Assembly (NCBI GenBank): GCA_002633005.1 | Contig: NMRA01000138.1 | Coordinates: forward strand, 650,684-714,683 | Length of the DNA: 64,000 nt | Direction of reading: 5' to 3' | DNA from: Phoronis australis | Lineage: Eukaryota; Phoronida; Phoronidae | Part shown: in pieces, positions 12,601-21,607 of the stretch | Numbering within the stretch: position 1 is the first letter of the stretch | Layout of the letters: every line of letters begins with the position of its first letter | Notes under the pieces: generated by a model | Told to the model about the DNA's origin: nothing | Seen by the model: the letters and a program-made list of their open reading frames with translations, nothing else | The model's database searches: none | Made by a program: the position numbers and the translations under genes

Positions 12601-15600
12601 ACAAACATATCTTCCATGTTTCCACCATAATGTCCAATAGACACAGCAACTTCACAAAAGGCTTCCCAATAATGTTGTAGCTTATCAAACATTTGCATTA
12701 CTTCAACAGCTTGATGTCATCCTGTGCACTGATTCCAGATAGGTTTCCAGCAGTGAATGAGTCATTAGATCGGGTGTGGTTCACTGGCGTGGGAGTGATC
12801 CTTCGTGAAGGTTCTCTTCTGAAAGTAAATAACACTGGATGTAATGACCAGCAAATTAATATTTGAACAGAGAGCATGGTTAAGTGGAGCAAGACTTGTT
12901 CTTCACAACAGTTTTTTGCACAAACTCAATATTAGCCTGGCCCGACATATGTGAATGAAACATTGGTTCGCAAGAGGTGAGCACTGACAGACTCTCCATC
13001 AATTTATTTTTCTGAAAATATATGCAGTCAGCGAAAAATGAACAGTTGGACACTAACAAGCTGAAAGGGGTGACCATTCTGGTTGCCAGTAATGATAAAG
13101 TACTATGATTACTGCCACCTATTGGCAACTAAAGTGCAAGCTCAAACTGACATAATAACGTGCTAATCTGAGATTACTGAACAACCAGGTGATAAGGGCC
13201 TTCGCTCAAATAACGGGAAATGCCTTCTGATAGGGCAAAAGGGTAAAATTTTCCTGCGGTCACCACCAATTCCACACCCCACTGATCATTGGCAAGTGCC
13301 TAATGATATCAAACATAACCTCTTTGTACCTACCCTGAGTACACCTTGTAGTTTTACATGGGCACGTACATGTATAAGTAGTAGGATCCTTAAGTAAAGA
13401 ACCAAGGATTCCCATAACTGCCTTTCTTGCTCTATACTATGTTAATCACCCTGGCACTTGCAATAAACAAACCCAAATCCTGTTCTCCACACCGTGGCTG
13501 TAACAAATGGCTGAGAATGTTGAATTCTGCAGTTAATAATACCTTCTGATGTCGAGTGTTAGTCTGAGTTCAAACTGAAAGTAATCTCGAGGAGAATTTT
13601 AGGGTCTCGTGAGGGGAATTTTTCGAAGTTGAAATATTTTGAGAGGGAATGAGGATGACATTTGACCCCAAAATTGAAGCACTGACGATGAAAAGTAACA
13701 TTTCTTCAACATAGGTTTTGTTGACACTAAAAAGATACATAATCTAAAAGAATCCCTCACTTCTTTCCTGAAGACGGGCCAACAGGAGGGAAGTCTTCAA
13801 TGTTGTTCAGGTTCAGGACAGGTGGCGACTCTGTGCGCGACTTCAGCTTGTTGTGAGCATTCTTACCCTTCCCACCAGATCTACGCCCCATCTGTGGTGA
13901 AGGAGAGTTGTCTCCAAAGTGATCTCTTCTGGAGTTTGTGGAAAATGGACTCTTCTTTTTGTATTGCATATTATCCGGTGTGACAAAGTAGTCAGACAGC
14001 GAATGCTTGTACTGTAATCTGCTGTGTTCAGGTGTGCTAGAGTGCATGAAGCGTTGACTGCTCTTCTCAGAGACATTGTGAGGTGGACTAGACTTGTTGA
14101 ACGTTCCACTAGATGGTGAATCAGATGGCATACACTTTCCTGCTAATGGACTCACTTCCAAATCATTTGTGGACGAGTTGACAGGAGACCGAAATAACTG
14201 AACTCGCTTTGACGTATTTGATGGAGTTTTTCTTTCCTTCTTGACCTGTTCATTTTTCTTAGACAATGAGTTCTGACGTGAGAGTTTAATACCGGTAGGT
14301 GTTTTGGAGGGCGATATCAGACTTGACTTGCTACAGTGAACTAAATGGAGAGTCTCATCACGCAAGTAGTTGAGAAATGATGGCACAAAATCATATCTCA
14401 CTTTCCCCAAACCGTTCAGCTCTTCAGAAATGTTGGCCTGAAAAGATCATTAAAGGTCTATCATAATCATCCATTTCAATGTCAGTAATGCTATTTAAAG
14501 ACTGAACAAAACATAGTAGATTAATAAACAGTTAAATTTTTAAAATGGATGACTTCTCTATTTGCAACCACAATTCTGGCAATCTCGTTAAGAATGGCAT
14601 AGGGTTCCATTAGTAAATTCATAACAAAAAGTTCACCATTTACAGTAAGTCCTATGCGGCACCATCTTTGAAAACAGCCTTTGACAGTGAAAATTCCAAG
14701 GTCAACTTCCAAAAGTTCCAGGTCAAAACCAGGAAATCTAGCTAAAAAGCAGTTCCTAAATTAAATTGCCGCTATGGGCACCGTGTTATAAACTATTGCC
14801 TCCCACAGGCCCTCCGTCGGCAAATCAGGGCTCGACAAAAGCCGAGCACACACTCGTAATACAAATAAAAAAAGTAAAATACGAGTACAAAATAGACCTC
14901 ACTCGTAATATTTGAATGGATGTGGAATGTACCTCAGCGGGGTTTTTTTTCGAAACAAGTATTTAACCGTCTTAACCGTCAAATTGAATTTCGTTCAAGT
15001 TTCAGATGCAAACAGCTTGCACCGCATGTGTGCCATCTTGTTTATTGAATTAAACATGTACCAAATCCTTTTGAACGCGGGAAATAACAAGTTGAAATAG
15101 CAGAGGAAGCAGACGAATGGCAAGTTGAAAAATGCTCATTTGAAGCAGCGATGTAGATTAAATAGAACTAAAAAGTCCTAAATTTAGTTTAATTGCTTCT
15201 TGTCAGGAAATCATTAGGACTTCTAAAAATGTACTTTTGGAAACGTCAAGTTGTGGGGTGTCGATCGGGGAACACACTTTTGTGAGCCAAGTGAGTAGCC
15301 TTCTATTGACCTAATTGTCTCTACGTTGACGCCATTTGAAAGCCCAGGAAAATACGTTTTATTACATTGTCTATGAGTAAGCTTTTCCAAAAATATCCCA
15401 GCGTATAAATGAAAGTGTAAAATACGCTAAAAAGGTGGCGAAAATGGGTACACAGTTGCTACAGGAAAATGACGTTGATGGTTTACTCAGAGTGAGGCAT
15501 AACTCGTTGAAATGCATCTAGCGTATGGAGGGGCTACGGGATGGCCACAGTCTCTACTGGAGCCAGTCAAACTGTCTAGTTTGAAGCTAGACAGCATCAC

Positions 15601-17123
15601 CATCTTAACCTATCTCATAGGCAATTACTGGTTCATCACGGAAGGTTACTCATCCAATAATTCTGTACTTGACCATGAACGGACTCATGTGCCCCACAGA
15701 TGCATCTACAGGAGTTGCGATGCATCCGGCTTTTGAGAAAATTTTTTGTGTTTTGATCGCGAATTTATTGCGAACTCACTAGAGCAGGACGCTGTTAATA
15801 CTATCACGAGAAAGAACACTTGCTCACAGTTTCTTGAATCCGTGTTTTGTGAACCTTTGTGTAAACTTATTGAGATTCGTGCTTGATATGGACGGTTAAA
15901 GTGAAGCACCCGTGGACTTCCTATTCCAAGTGTCAAACCTTTTAGCATTATATATAGCGTATTGGGGACGACCAGAAGCTAAGGACGACTGTGCAAGAGA
16001 GTAGCACTAGTTTGTGACCAGTAGTTGGTACAGGGGCAGTGCTGCTGTGCGAGAATTTGGAATCCTGTTTAATCTCAAGATCCAGTGTGCGTGAACTTGG
16101 AATTGAATATTCAATTTGGGAAATCAGGTGAAATTTTTTGTACAGTATAAAGAATTTTATTGTATCTTGTGTCGAAAAGAATTGGGGGGAAATGTGAAAG
16201 GTTATATCATTTCTTTGGTGCATAAATTTGATATTGCAAATAGTTGAAAAATGATTTTTAAAATTTTAACTATTTTATTAACACATATTTTGATTTAGTG
16301 CAGTGCAAACTTTTATCAACGTCAACATGATTATTTGAGTGAACTTGTCAAGTTCACGCATATGCCATCTTGAGATTAAGAAAGATTCCAAGCTCACATG
16401 CAGCAGTCAGCAGTGCTGTGGAAACGAGTTCGAACCGAGCGTGGCTGTGAATGAGTCTATCTCTATCTCTCTTTAAGCACTTCACACTCGAAGTTGAGGA
16501 TTCTGAAGTGGTGAACGAAGTAAGCTATGCCTATGAAGGAAGTACTCTCGGAGGATAGATTTCTTTTTTCGATGAACATGGAGAACATTGCACTTCGATA
16601 CACTGATTCCCAAGTTGGTTGATATCCTGTTGGAGTGAGATGCAGTATGCTTGGTTCCTGATGGAGCAGCAACGTATACAGTCATCTGCAAAGAGGCGGA
16701 TGTTGGAAGAAATGTTTTGAGGCAGGTCATCGATAACGAGGAGTGGAGAAAGAGGATTGGTCCAAGGGCAAGGACAGACCGCTGAGGAACCCCAGAGAGT
16801 ACAGGGGAGGTGTCGGATGACTCAACCTCTACCACAACACACTGAGTTCTGTTGTTAAGAAAGGAGGAAATCCAATTCTTTGTGAGGCCACGAACCCCCA
16901 GGACAAGCCAAGGCCCAAGGCCAGGGTTAGGGAAATCAACAGAGTGGGGTACCTTTGCCAGACAATTTTTCATAATTTTGTTTATGCGCTTTTGTCCGCA
17001 AAAGGGTTCGCCTTCCATCATATTAAAGAGCCCTATTACCTCATCTTTTTCTATCCTCAACCAGGCAATAACTTCATGCACCAGTACAGATTCATTGAGA
17101 ACAAGTTCAAGGATGGCGGCCAT
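1..17123 (-). CDS. CDAN1: Codanin-1 gene, 5' part (15 coding exons, 3' end off the window)
   Basis: Codanin-1 binds the histone chaperone ASF1 and, with CDIN1, acts in chromatin assembly and erythroid nuclear structure in vertebrates (family knowledge). Seen here: fifteen exons on the minus strand whose translations align in order with vertebrate codanin-1, including [115 protein letters not shown] and [11 protein letters not shown]. Splice phases agree across every junction that can be read. The start ATG (17121-17123) has A at -3 and G at +4. The conserved C-terminal half lies beyond base 1. Exon 5 is partly inside an N gap. Several introns hold DNA transposons. Identification is secure; the product's role in this organism is inferred from the family. 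Confidence 0.95.
461..562. repeat. Two adjacent perfect hairpins
   Basis: 461-484 and 487-510 are perfect inverse complements (24 bp, 2-nt loop; arm starts TTTTTGGAGAATGCACAGAG). The very next base begins a second perfect hairpin, 511-535 with 538-562 (25 bp, 2-nt loop; arm starts GTAGATATAGTCTACAAAAA). There is no spacer between them. They lie inside a CDAN1 intron, about 100 bases past exon 15. Confidence 0.9.
664..846 (-). CDS. CDAN1: CDAN1 exon 15 (last exon in the window)
   Basis: 183 nt, 61 codons, acceptor ATGTTTAG|GAC. Encodes [20 protein letters not shown] and VRKIKP, matching vertebrate [20 protein letters not shown] and MRKITP. Donor chosen at ATTCAG|GTAGGG because the vertebrate protein continues differently just after; a second possible donor CAA|GTAACT lies at about 610, and the frame stays open to a stop near 568. 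The downstream exons are left of base 1. Confidence 0.88.
1139..1216 (-). CDS. CDAN1: CDAN1 exon 14
   Basis: 78 nt, 26 codons, acceptor TTTTGCAG|ACT, donor AGTTTG|GTATGT. Encodes [20 protein letters not shown], aligned to vertebrate IPTVPEDLFFLEEGPSL. Confidence 0.92.
1452..1533 (-). CDS. CDAN1: CDAN1 exon 13
   Basis: 82 nt, acceptor TTATTTCAG|ACG, donor TTTCAG|GTAAAA, phase 2 in and 0 out. Encodes [20 protein letters not shown] followed by LMLGWLFQ; the last block equals vertebrate LLLLAVLGWLFQ. Confidence 0.94.
1795..1842. repeat. Short tandem duplication, about 23 bp x 2
   Basis: Two consecutive copies of a unit reading AAAATAAAGCAATCTATAAC plus ATC, inside the intron between CDAN1 exons 12 and 13. 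Confidence 0.8.
1955..2121 (-). CDS. CDAN1: CDAN1 exon 12
   Basis: 167 nt, acceptor TTTCTTGTAG|AGTG, donor TACAG|GTAAGA, phase 0 in and 2 out. Encodes [20 protein letters not shown] followed by [15 protein letters not shown] and [16 protein letters not shown], matching vertebrate VPPVLDVRTLLQRG...[14 protein letters not shown]...LEYYRDIFTLLLRLHR. Confidence 0.95.
2386..2577 (-). CDS. CDAN1: CDAN1 exon 11
   Basis: 192 nt, 64 whole codons, acceptor TTGTTTCAG|TTA, donor GACAAG|GTATGT. Encodes an acidic and polar start ([20 protein letters not shown]) and then [20 protein letters not shown], the conserved hydrophobic block of codanin-1. Confidence 0.96.
3549..3708 (-). CDS. CDAN1: CDAN1 exon 10
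   Basis: 160 nt, acceptor ACCATTCCAG|ACTT, donor ATGGAG|GTATTT, phase 2 in and 0 out. Encodes [20 protein letters not shown] followed by [14 protein letters not shown], almost the vertebrate sequence ([34 protein letters not shown]). Confidence 0.96.
4346..4429. repeat. Imperfect inverted repeat, 34-bp arms
   Basis: 4346-4379 pairs with 4396-4429 at 31 of 34 positions, with a 16-base loop. The outer 13 bases (TCTGATCTTTGCC) and the inner ATACCACA are exact. It lies in the CDAN1 intron between exons 9 and 10. It could be a small foldback element or a hairpin; there is no evidence that it is a microRNA. Confidence 0.75.
5102..6946. mobile_element. Inverted-repeat DNA transposon remnant, hAT-like ends
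   Basis: The outer ends are CAGTGTTCTCCAC and its exact inverse complement GTGGAGAACACTG. Flanking bases are CCTAG on both sides (5097-5101 and 6947-6951), a 5-bp direct repeat that looks like a target duplication. A CAGTG tip fits the YARNG tip of hAT elements, some of which make 5-bp duplications (family knowledge); assignment is tentative. Just inside the right end, 6815-6910 holds a run of degenerate TTTTTAAACAGGACGC words. I see no transposase reading frame, so it is a non-autonomous or decayed copy. Inserted in the CDAN1 intron between exons 9 and 10. Confidence 0.7.
7092..7189 (-). CDS. CDAN1: CDAN1 exon 9
   Basis: 98 nt, acceptor AACTTTAG|ATG, donor AAGAA|GTGAGT, phase 0 in and 2 out. 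Encodes [33 protein letters not shown]. Sequence conservation is low, as in the equivalent vertebrate stretch, but phase, position and the following Leu-Glu-Asp-Arg continuation fit. Confidence 0.85.
7405..7501. repeat. Direct duplication, about 48 bp x 2
   Basis: Two consecutive copies of a unit starting GACAGGTAAYATTYATGTAA and ending TGGTGTGTTTGT, with a few substitutions. Intronic in CDAN1, upstream of exon 9. Confidence 0.8.
7998..8163 (-). CDS. CDAN1: CDAN1 exon 8
   Basis: 166 nt, acceptor GTTGTAG|AGAT, donor TCG|GTATGT, phase 2 in and 0 out. Encodes [19 protein letters not shown] and [12 protein letters not shown], matching vertebrate DVFYEVLREWEDHHEEPGW and HFVRLFQKQLLQM. Confidence 0.95.
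8225..8794. mobile_element. PIF/Harbinger-like MITE with TAA target duplication
   Basis: The left end starts GGGCTGTTCCAGTAAAATCC and the right end is its near-exact inverse complement, about 36 bp, running into G-rich or C-rich tracts on both sides. It is flanked by TAA on each side (8222-8224, 8795-8797); a 3-bp TWA duplication is the PIF/Harbinger signature (family knowledge). The inside is non-coding and repeats words such as CCACCCGTAATTTTT and its variants near both ends. At 570 bp it is a typical non-autonomous size. Sits just upstream of CDAN1 exon 8, in the intron. Confidence 0.82.
9047..9159 (-). CDS. CDAN1: CDAN1 exon 7
   Basis: 113 nt, acceptor CTTCATAG|CATG, donor CAAAG|GTATTA, phase 0 in and 2 out. 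Encodes [20 protein letters not shown] and VFKKQR, nearly identical to vertebrate [20 protein letters not shown]...FKKQR, one of the best conserved blocks of the family. Confidence 0.95.
9850..10192. mobile_element. Candidate short inverted-repeat element (GTTTCAT ends)
   Basis: The left end CTGGGCTCTGTTTCATAAGA and the right end, read in reverse, CTGGGGTGTGTTTCATGAAA match in about 15 of 20 positions, followed by AGTGACT on both arms. No clear target duplication was found. A GA microsatellite (10071-10142) lies inside. A related-looking segment is at 52635-52895. Intronic in CDAN1. Confidence 0.45.
10071..10143. repeat. GA-rich microsatellite
   Basis: About 70 bases of GAGAGA with scattered GGG interruptions, inside a CDAN1 intron. 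Confidence 0.95.
10246..10366 (-). CDS. CDAN1: CDAN1 exon 6
   Basis: 121 nt, acceptor CATTTCAG|GATTG, donor TTGAAG|GTGAGT, phase 2 in and 0 out. Encodes [20 protein letters not shown] then a lysine-rich helix-like segment ending ELHESACLK, aligned to vertebrate NLDKGTLKLLAENERLL. Confidence 0.93.
10919..11085 (-). CDS. CDAN1: CDAN1 exon 5 (5' end in the N gap)
   Basis: Readable part starts at the edge of the 75-N gap with [20 protein letters not shown] and ends [13 protein letters not shown]. The acceptor is hidden in 11086-11160. Only one boundary preserves the frame into exon 6 and gives a gap-free match to vertebrate codanin ([16 protein letters not shown] against VLECQFQVLSNLDKGT): CTGAG|GCAAGT, a GC donor with the consensus that GC donors need. 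Nearby GT sites give a stop codon or the wrong phase. Confidence 0.85.
11086..11160. other. Assembly gap, 75 N
   Basis: Run of N hiding the short intron between CDAN1 exons 4 and 5 and the acceptor of exon 5. Confidence 1.
11259..11446 (-). CDS. CDAN1: CDAN1 exon 4
   Basis: 188 nt, acceptor GTCATAG|GG, donor GAAG|GTAATG, phase 2 in and 1 out. Encodes [20 protein letters not shown], then [20 protein letters not shown] and [13 protein letters not shown], matching the vertebrate ERxxLxKERSK...PPxPT...RLELVALVYSSCIAE block. Confidence 0.92.
11678..11714. repeat. Tandem duplication, about 20 bp x 2
   Basis: Two copies of a unit containing AAGGTCAAAGGTAAACTGAC, intronic in CDAN1. Confidence 0.8.
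12702..12818 (-). CDS. CDAN1: CDAN1 exon 3
   Basis: 117 nt, acceptor TTACTTTCAG, donor TTGAA|GTAATG, phase 2 in and out. Translation across the junction gives [19 protein letters not shown], matching the vertebrate KPSRRINPTPV segment. Confidence 0.92.
13761..14437 (-). CDS. CDAN1: CDAN1 exon 2
   Basis: Large 677-nt exon, acceptor TCTTTTCAG|GCC, donor AAGAA|GTGAGG, phase 0 in and 2 out. It starts [20 protein letters not shown], the conserved FVPxxLNxLR block, then a Ser/Pro/Lys-rich low-conservation stretch, and ends with the conserved [12 protein letters not shown] motif (vertebrate NLSNLEEFPPVG). The disordered middle is typical of the family's N-terminal region. Confidence 0.93.
15458..15612. 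mobile_element. Relic related to the Mutator-like element tip
   Basis: The stretch ACGTTGATGGTTTACTCAGA, then GTGAGGCATAACTCG and GCGTATGGAG resembles the arm of the 25647-26562 element (GACTTTGATGGTTTAGTCGG, GCGAGGCATAATTCG, GCGTACAGAG). It ends with a stem-loop (15572-15579 with 15587-15594, CTGTCTAG against CTAGACAG). Only one arm was found. Confidence 0.5.
16036..16420. repeat. Imperfect inverted repeat, about 65-75-bp arms
   Basis: 16036-16100 and 16347-16420 pair in inverse orientation around the shared core TTAATCTCAAGAT, with GCGTGAACTTG and TTGGAATC also shared. This is a foldback arrangement around about 250 bases of AT-rich DNA, inside CDAN1 intron 1. No target duplication was recognised. 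Confidence 0.6.
16470..16990 (-). mobile_element. Non-LTR retrotransposon (LINE) reverse-transcriptase fragment
   Basis: The minus-strand frame contains [15 protein letters not shown] and [17 protein letters not shown], the signature around motif 4 of the reverse transcriptase in CR1/Rex/jockey-type LINEs (usual SGVPQGSVLGPxLFL). The catalytic FADD motif is also present (codons at 16682-16693) but in another frame, so at least one frameshift separates it. The fragment is 5'- and 3'-truncated and dead. It lies in CDAN1 intron 1, same strand as the gene, and its frame is continuous with exon 1 if the intron is retained. Confidence 0.85.
17040..17123 (-). CDS. CDAN1: CDAN1 exon 1 (coding part)
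   Basis: Encodes [20 protein letters not shown] followed by WLRIEKDE (28 residues), matching the start of vertebrate codanin-1 (MAAVLE.LL...V..V..WI). The donor is GAG|GTAATA, phase 0. Without splicing the frame stays open into a retrotransposon fragment, so the exon end is set by the donor and by homology to the next exon. Confidence 0.88.
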
Positions 17124-20100
17124 TTTTCAAACTACAAGTGAAGACGAGACTTGTTTCCGTGAGAAAGCGCTACCTGGCGGAAGAAAGACAAAACGTCATG
17201 CTCTAGGCAAATAAATCGAGTGATCCAAATGACTGAAGTTATATATTGTATTGGGTTGAAATCACGTGCTAAACAAAATCTATCTCAATGTTAAGTAGGA
17301 CATTATCGGCAAGTTTGTACATTTCGCTTAAAGTCCTACAAAACTATAGAATTTTAGTCTGCAAAAGTATACGACCAACTTTCATATGATGTTACAAAAA
17401 AGTTCTGTTGATAGCCCCTCATGCCGACGTGAAATACTTTATTCCTAACAGCGTTTTTAGAACCGACTATGCAACGTAGCATCAAAAAGTTACATGTGAA
17501 TCTGATCACCCATTTCTGAGATGTGATGTTCCAAAGTTGGCCAAAATTGGACATTTTCTAGGATCCTACATAACCTAAGCGGCTGTATAACTAAAATTCT
17601 TCTTGCCCCTTTTAATCGACGCATTTTAAAGATACTAGGCTCTCCGCCTCATTTTAGTTAAAAAGTCATGAGTTAAAAAGGAAACCAAACCAGGTTTTGG
17701 CCTGATAACAGATACTACAACGACTCTCCAATCCAATTCTCTGAATCCAAGCCTCGGAATTTTGACGAAATTTCCAAGAGGTTTTGCCCATGTCATAAAC
17801 CTGAGACGAGTGTAGGGTTCTCTATTTCTTACAAGATAAGCTTAAGAGTAAAATATCGACAATAAATCAGTCGCTCTTTACATGAACATGCAAATCGGAA
17901 CTCTTTGCTGAAAATAACCTTGACATGCTGGACCATGATATCAAAAACTAAAGGCACACAAATTCTCATAAGACTGCCGGTTGTTAATACTTTTTCAAAT
18001 CCATAATTCACATCATAAAATTTTCAGGAAATTCCCAAAGCGATACATGTAATCGGATGGGTGCACAGGAGACCACGAGAGATGAAGTATCCCATGGAGG
18101 GGTTGAGGGCCTTCCCCCAACAAAATTTTGGAATTTGTTTGTGTTAACTTAACTTCTAGTTCATCATAGTGGTAGCTGGTCCTGGTTTATGAGTAACTTA
18201 AAATTGCACTACAAAACTTACAGAAGTGCTCGTTTGCGATTGCCAGTACATACACTTTGAACACTTTAACATGTAATGTGCACTGTACACGTTCATCAAG
18301 AAATCTTACTCCAGACAGTCTGATCACCGGACAATGATTTTCATACGAACGACTCTCCACTGATAATGCAAAGACCTCAAATGAAATACTATTGTTGAAG
18401 ACTTTTGGGAAAAAGTGCCAGTACTTCTATCGTTATGAAACGCTCTAGAGTATTGTCTTTGTGTAACTCATGAATAATTTTACAAGTTGTTCTATCTTTC
18501 GACTCCACTCAATGTTAATTTTTGTTTTTCGGAAGACTCACGTTTTTGGTTGCTTGAGTCATTGATGCTGCTGTGGCTCGCATGAATAGTTATATGGTTT
18601 GCAAGACGAATTTGAAAAAATTCCACGTCTCCGAGAAAATAGTTGACTGTATTGGATTTATAAGATACCCCAGCCCCCCATACAAGAGAGGACCCCGTCT
18701 GCGAGGGTGTCCCTTACTAAAATACGTGCTACCCAAATACTCCATTATGGAAAATGTTACTTAAATTTTCTCTCTTCCAGTCGCTGGGTCTTTCTTTTCG
18801 CATTTTTCTCTCAAAACCGTCAACTGAAAACTGAACTGAAGAATATGATAAAGCCATCATTTTTGCCGGGGATATCATTCGCTGGTGATGTCTATTTAGT
18901 TTTGACGGTATAAACTAATTACGAGTCTAGCACGGAACCTTTGGAAACCCGTTTGGGAACCAATTTTACAGATGATTATTTTCAAACTTGGGGCGTGAGT
19001 AGGGGCGAAATCATTGAAAAGCTAGTATGATTGCACCTTCAGTCAAACTTTAAACGACTGACGGTCAAGGAAATTCTAAGTCTCTTTAAGTCTCAAAATC
19101 CCTTCTGATCTTAATTTGAAAACAATTTACAACGGTAATAGGTCAAAATCAAACGTTAGCTTTTTGACACAAGACGGGTTCATAGTGGAGGTTTAATAGC
19201 TTTTAAAGATCTTTCTGATTCAAGTTGAATCAAAAACGTTATTAAATGAATTTTAACGCAAGTTCGTTCAGTTGAAGCCTATAGCCCGGATAGGGCTCAT
19301 TCTACACAACTCCAAATATTTAAATATTTTCAAACTTTACTGAAGTAATATGAATTCTGTAATTAAATTTTTATTTTTGGTAATGCTCCACCACCTGAAA
19401 TGGTCGCTTTAGTGAGTGACAATAGGTGACCACTCAGCTGCCGCAATATGTAATGAGTTTTCATTGAAAACGCGCTCACATTTGAAAAAAAAAAATGATA
19501 ATAAAAAATAAGGCAAACATAAACAGGGGTGAAAATTAGGAAATGTTTATATTTTAGTGACATCTTTCGACTGACGAAACTTATCCTGTGTTCTAAGTGA
19601 ATTTAAAGGAACACGCATCTTTAATATATCTGCATGATCAGTATAATTTCATATGTTTGGTTTGCACTTTCCATTGAATTTTCATGAGTATGAAATACAT
19701 ATTATGTGTATAGATTACAGGTATAAAAGGGGATATATAGTATAGCTACAATGTTGCTGTCATGTTTAATCTTGGTAACAATTATATCGCTTTCAAGCAA
19801 ATAAAATCTATTCCACTTAAAAGTAGTCCAAGAATACATTTTACTTCTTTTAAAGTGATGTAGTCGAAGAAGTTGAAGCATCATTCACTAAAATGTTCAA
19901 AATTTATAACAGAATAAGATGTAGCTAGATCAGTTGTTCATAAAATTAACATCAAGTGAATGTTTTCCCTTTTGCCATGCCACTTGCCCTCAACATTCTC
20001 GGCTAATGAATTATGTGACCCTCGGTGAAGTGTATGTAAAACAATAATGGAATAATAAATTGATGGTAACTATAATTGACTTGAGATGAACGCAACGCGA

Positions 20101-20174
20101 CTTATGAAGGCTATCTGGAACGCTCCTAGCGCCATCTATACCTGAAATTTAAACTCTTATTACTATCAACATGA

Positions 20175-20388
20175 CACTCTTACGGGAGCATTTGTTCGAG
20201 TTGGAAGGAGTTAAAGACAATGGCGGCCTCCTAAGGTATCCCTCTATGAGCAAAAGGTACTTATAACAGCGTGACTTGACGTTTTAATCGGGTGAGGTAT
20301 AATTCGCCGGAAATCTTCCGGCGTATGACGCAGCCGCCCAAGTTCACCGTGTCTATTGGAACTAGCTAGAGACGGTGATCATTTTCTA
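20175..20388. mobile_element. Diverged arm of the Mutator-like family
   Basis: It follows the right arm of the 25647-26562 element for about 200 bases: ACGGGAGCATTTGTTCGAGT, then CTCCTAAGGT, CAAAAGGTACTTATAAC, GTATAATTCGCCG and CTTCCGGCGTA. The tip again carries a stem-loop, CACCGTGTCT (20345-20354) against AGAGACGGTG (20368-20377), 9 of 10 paired, although its sequence differs from the other element's hairpin. The opposite arm was not found. Confidence 0.7.
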
Positions 20389-20551
20389 TCGGGTCACAAT
20401 CCTGGTTTGCTAGCTAATTTTTTCCGGTATACAATTATAGATTTCAGGTATTGTGTCTAATGAAGGCAGTATTTTTGGTAGTAGTTAACCCCTAAAAACA
20501 GCCGCGTGAGCATCATTTATAATTATCGGGTTACAGAGCGGGTTTAGTACT

Positions 20552-20685
20552 TTGGCCCAATGATGACATCGCGCGTTTCTTTTTTAATTATCTCAGGATC
20601 TCGAGATCCCGATATCATTAAGTCGGATATCGAGTTCCTGAGTTAATTAAAACAGAAATGCGCGATGTCATCGTCGGGCCACCGT
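20552..20685. repeat. Imperfect inverted repeat, about 60-bp arms
   Basis: GATGACATCGCGCGTTTCTT and its downstream TTTTAATTATCTCAGGA are mirrored by TTCCTGAGTTAATTAAAACA and GAAATGCGCGATGTCATC. The arms are separated by roughly 10-20 bases that include a further small palindrome (GATCTCGAGATC). A MITE or foldback relic is likely; no target duplication was identified. Confidence 0.7.
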
Positions 20686-21123
20686 AGTTTAGTCGTATAA
20701 GAAAGCGAGTTTCCCACACTTAGGCATTTGAGATCCAAGGAAACCAGGAATATGAAGTTAAATTCGATGTTGAATTGATAAATGAAATATTAGTAATTGA
20801 TATTTCAGGGTGCAATTAAAATTAAATTAAGAAAATTGAAATAGTGACCAGTGTTCAAATGTTTCATTTTCCAATCTAAATTGAAACTAGGAACATTTAG
20901 TAAAAGTTCCCAACACTGCTGCGATCGTTTGTTAAACAGCTTATTAAAATACGTCTAACAATTATTGACGGTGCTGTCCACGATAATCGCAGGGAGCTAC
21001 AAATCGGTACGTTAATACGTCTGCCTAGGTTAACGCCGGCCCAGAACAAACAGACGTTCCGTAGGGTGATCAAACTTCCTTCAGCCATGGGCGCCAATGT
21101 CTAAAACCATTCAACTAATCAAA

Positions 21124-21129
21124 TTTATT
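21124..21129 (-). promoter_or_regulatory. Possible poly(A) signal for the TSP1 gene
   Basis: AATAAA on the minus strand (TTTATT on plus), about 480 bases past the stop codon of the 21608-23278 gene; it is the first such hexamer I found downstream. A second overlapping one follows. Inference only. Confidence 0.4.
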
Positions 21130-21607
21130 TATTTTTTATAATTGCAGCGTTGTAATTGGTTGCAAAATTGTTTAGTAGCAACATTAATATTGGATAGTGG
21201 TCTGTATATTGTTATCGGTCGGTATATTGTTATTTCATTCCATTAGAACCTGGAATTATGTTTTGAACATCATAGTTTTCACCAAGTTACAGGTTTACTG
21301 TAACGGTATCGCAAATTAAGAGTTTGAATGAACTGGAACTTGAACAATACGAGTACCAGTTTCCAGTTCTAAGATTCAATTCAAAACTGAATTACGAATT
21401 TCCCAAACTTTAGGTAATCGATAATATTGTTTACTTACTCGGGTAGGTCTATCTCATTTGACTTTTGCTAGAATTAAAACATGATTACGTACTATCCTAA
21501 TCATATACTTTAAACTGAATAATTTACTTTCAAATAAGTTAGATCTGTAAGCATAAAAGGCAAATTTTCAATGTACATGAATAAAAAACCAATAACCCAA
21601 AAGACAA

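Larger units (their letters stand above)
14438..17039 (-). other. CDAN1 intron 1, repeat-rich
   Basis: A 2.6-kb intron with no conserved codanin coding. It contains a Mutator-like tip relic (15458-15612), an imperfect inverted repeat (16036-16420) and a non-LTR retrotransposon fragment (16470-16990) ending about 50 bases from exon 1. Confidence 0.75.
17124..21123. other. Intergenic stretch between CDAN1 and the TSP1 gene
   Basis: No supported gene. The first 100 bases upstream of the CDAN1 start have no TATA box that I can see and should hold its promoter and 5' UTR. The rest is AT-rich sequence with many short open frames lacking coding character. It holds a Mutator-tip relic (20175-20388) and an inverted repeat (20552-20685). 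Confidence 0.65.

Noticed and set aside
16420-16440. GTTCGAACC, resembling a tRNA B box
   Set aside because: No matching A box at the right distance and no cloverleaf could be drawn around it.
16482-17123. 213-codon open frame starting at the codanin ATG
   Set aside because: Only the first 28 codons are codanin; the rest is intron and LINE debris beyond a good donor, and the next exon continues the codanin alignment in phase.
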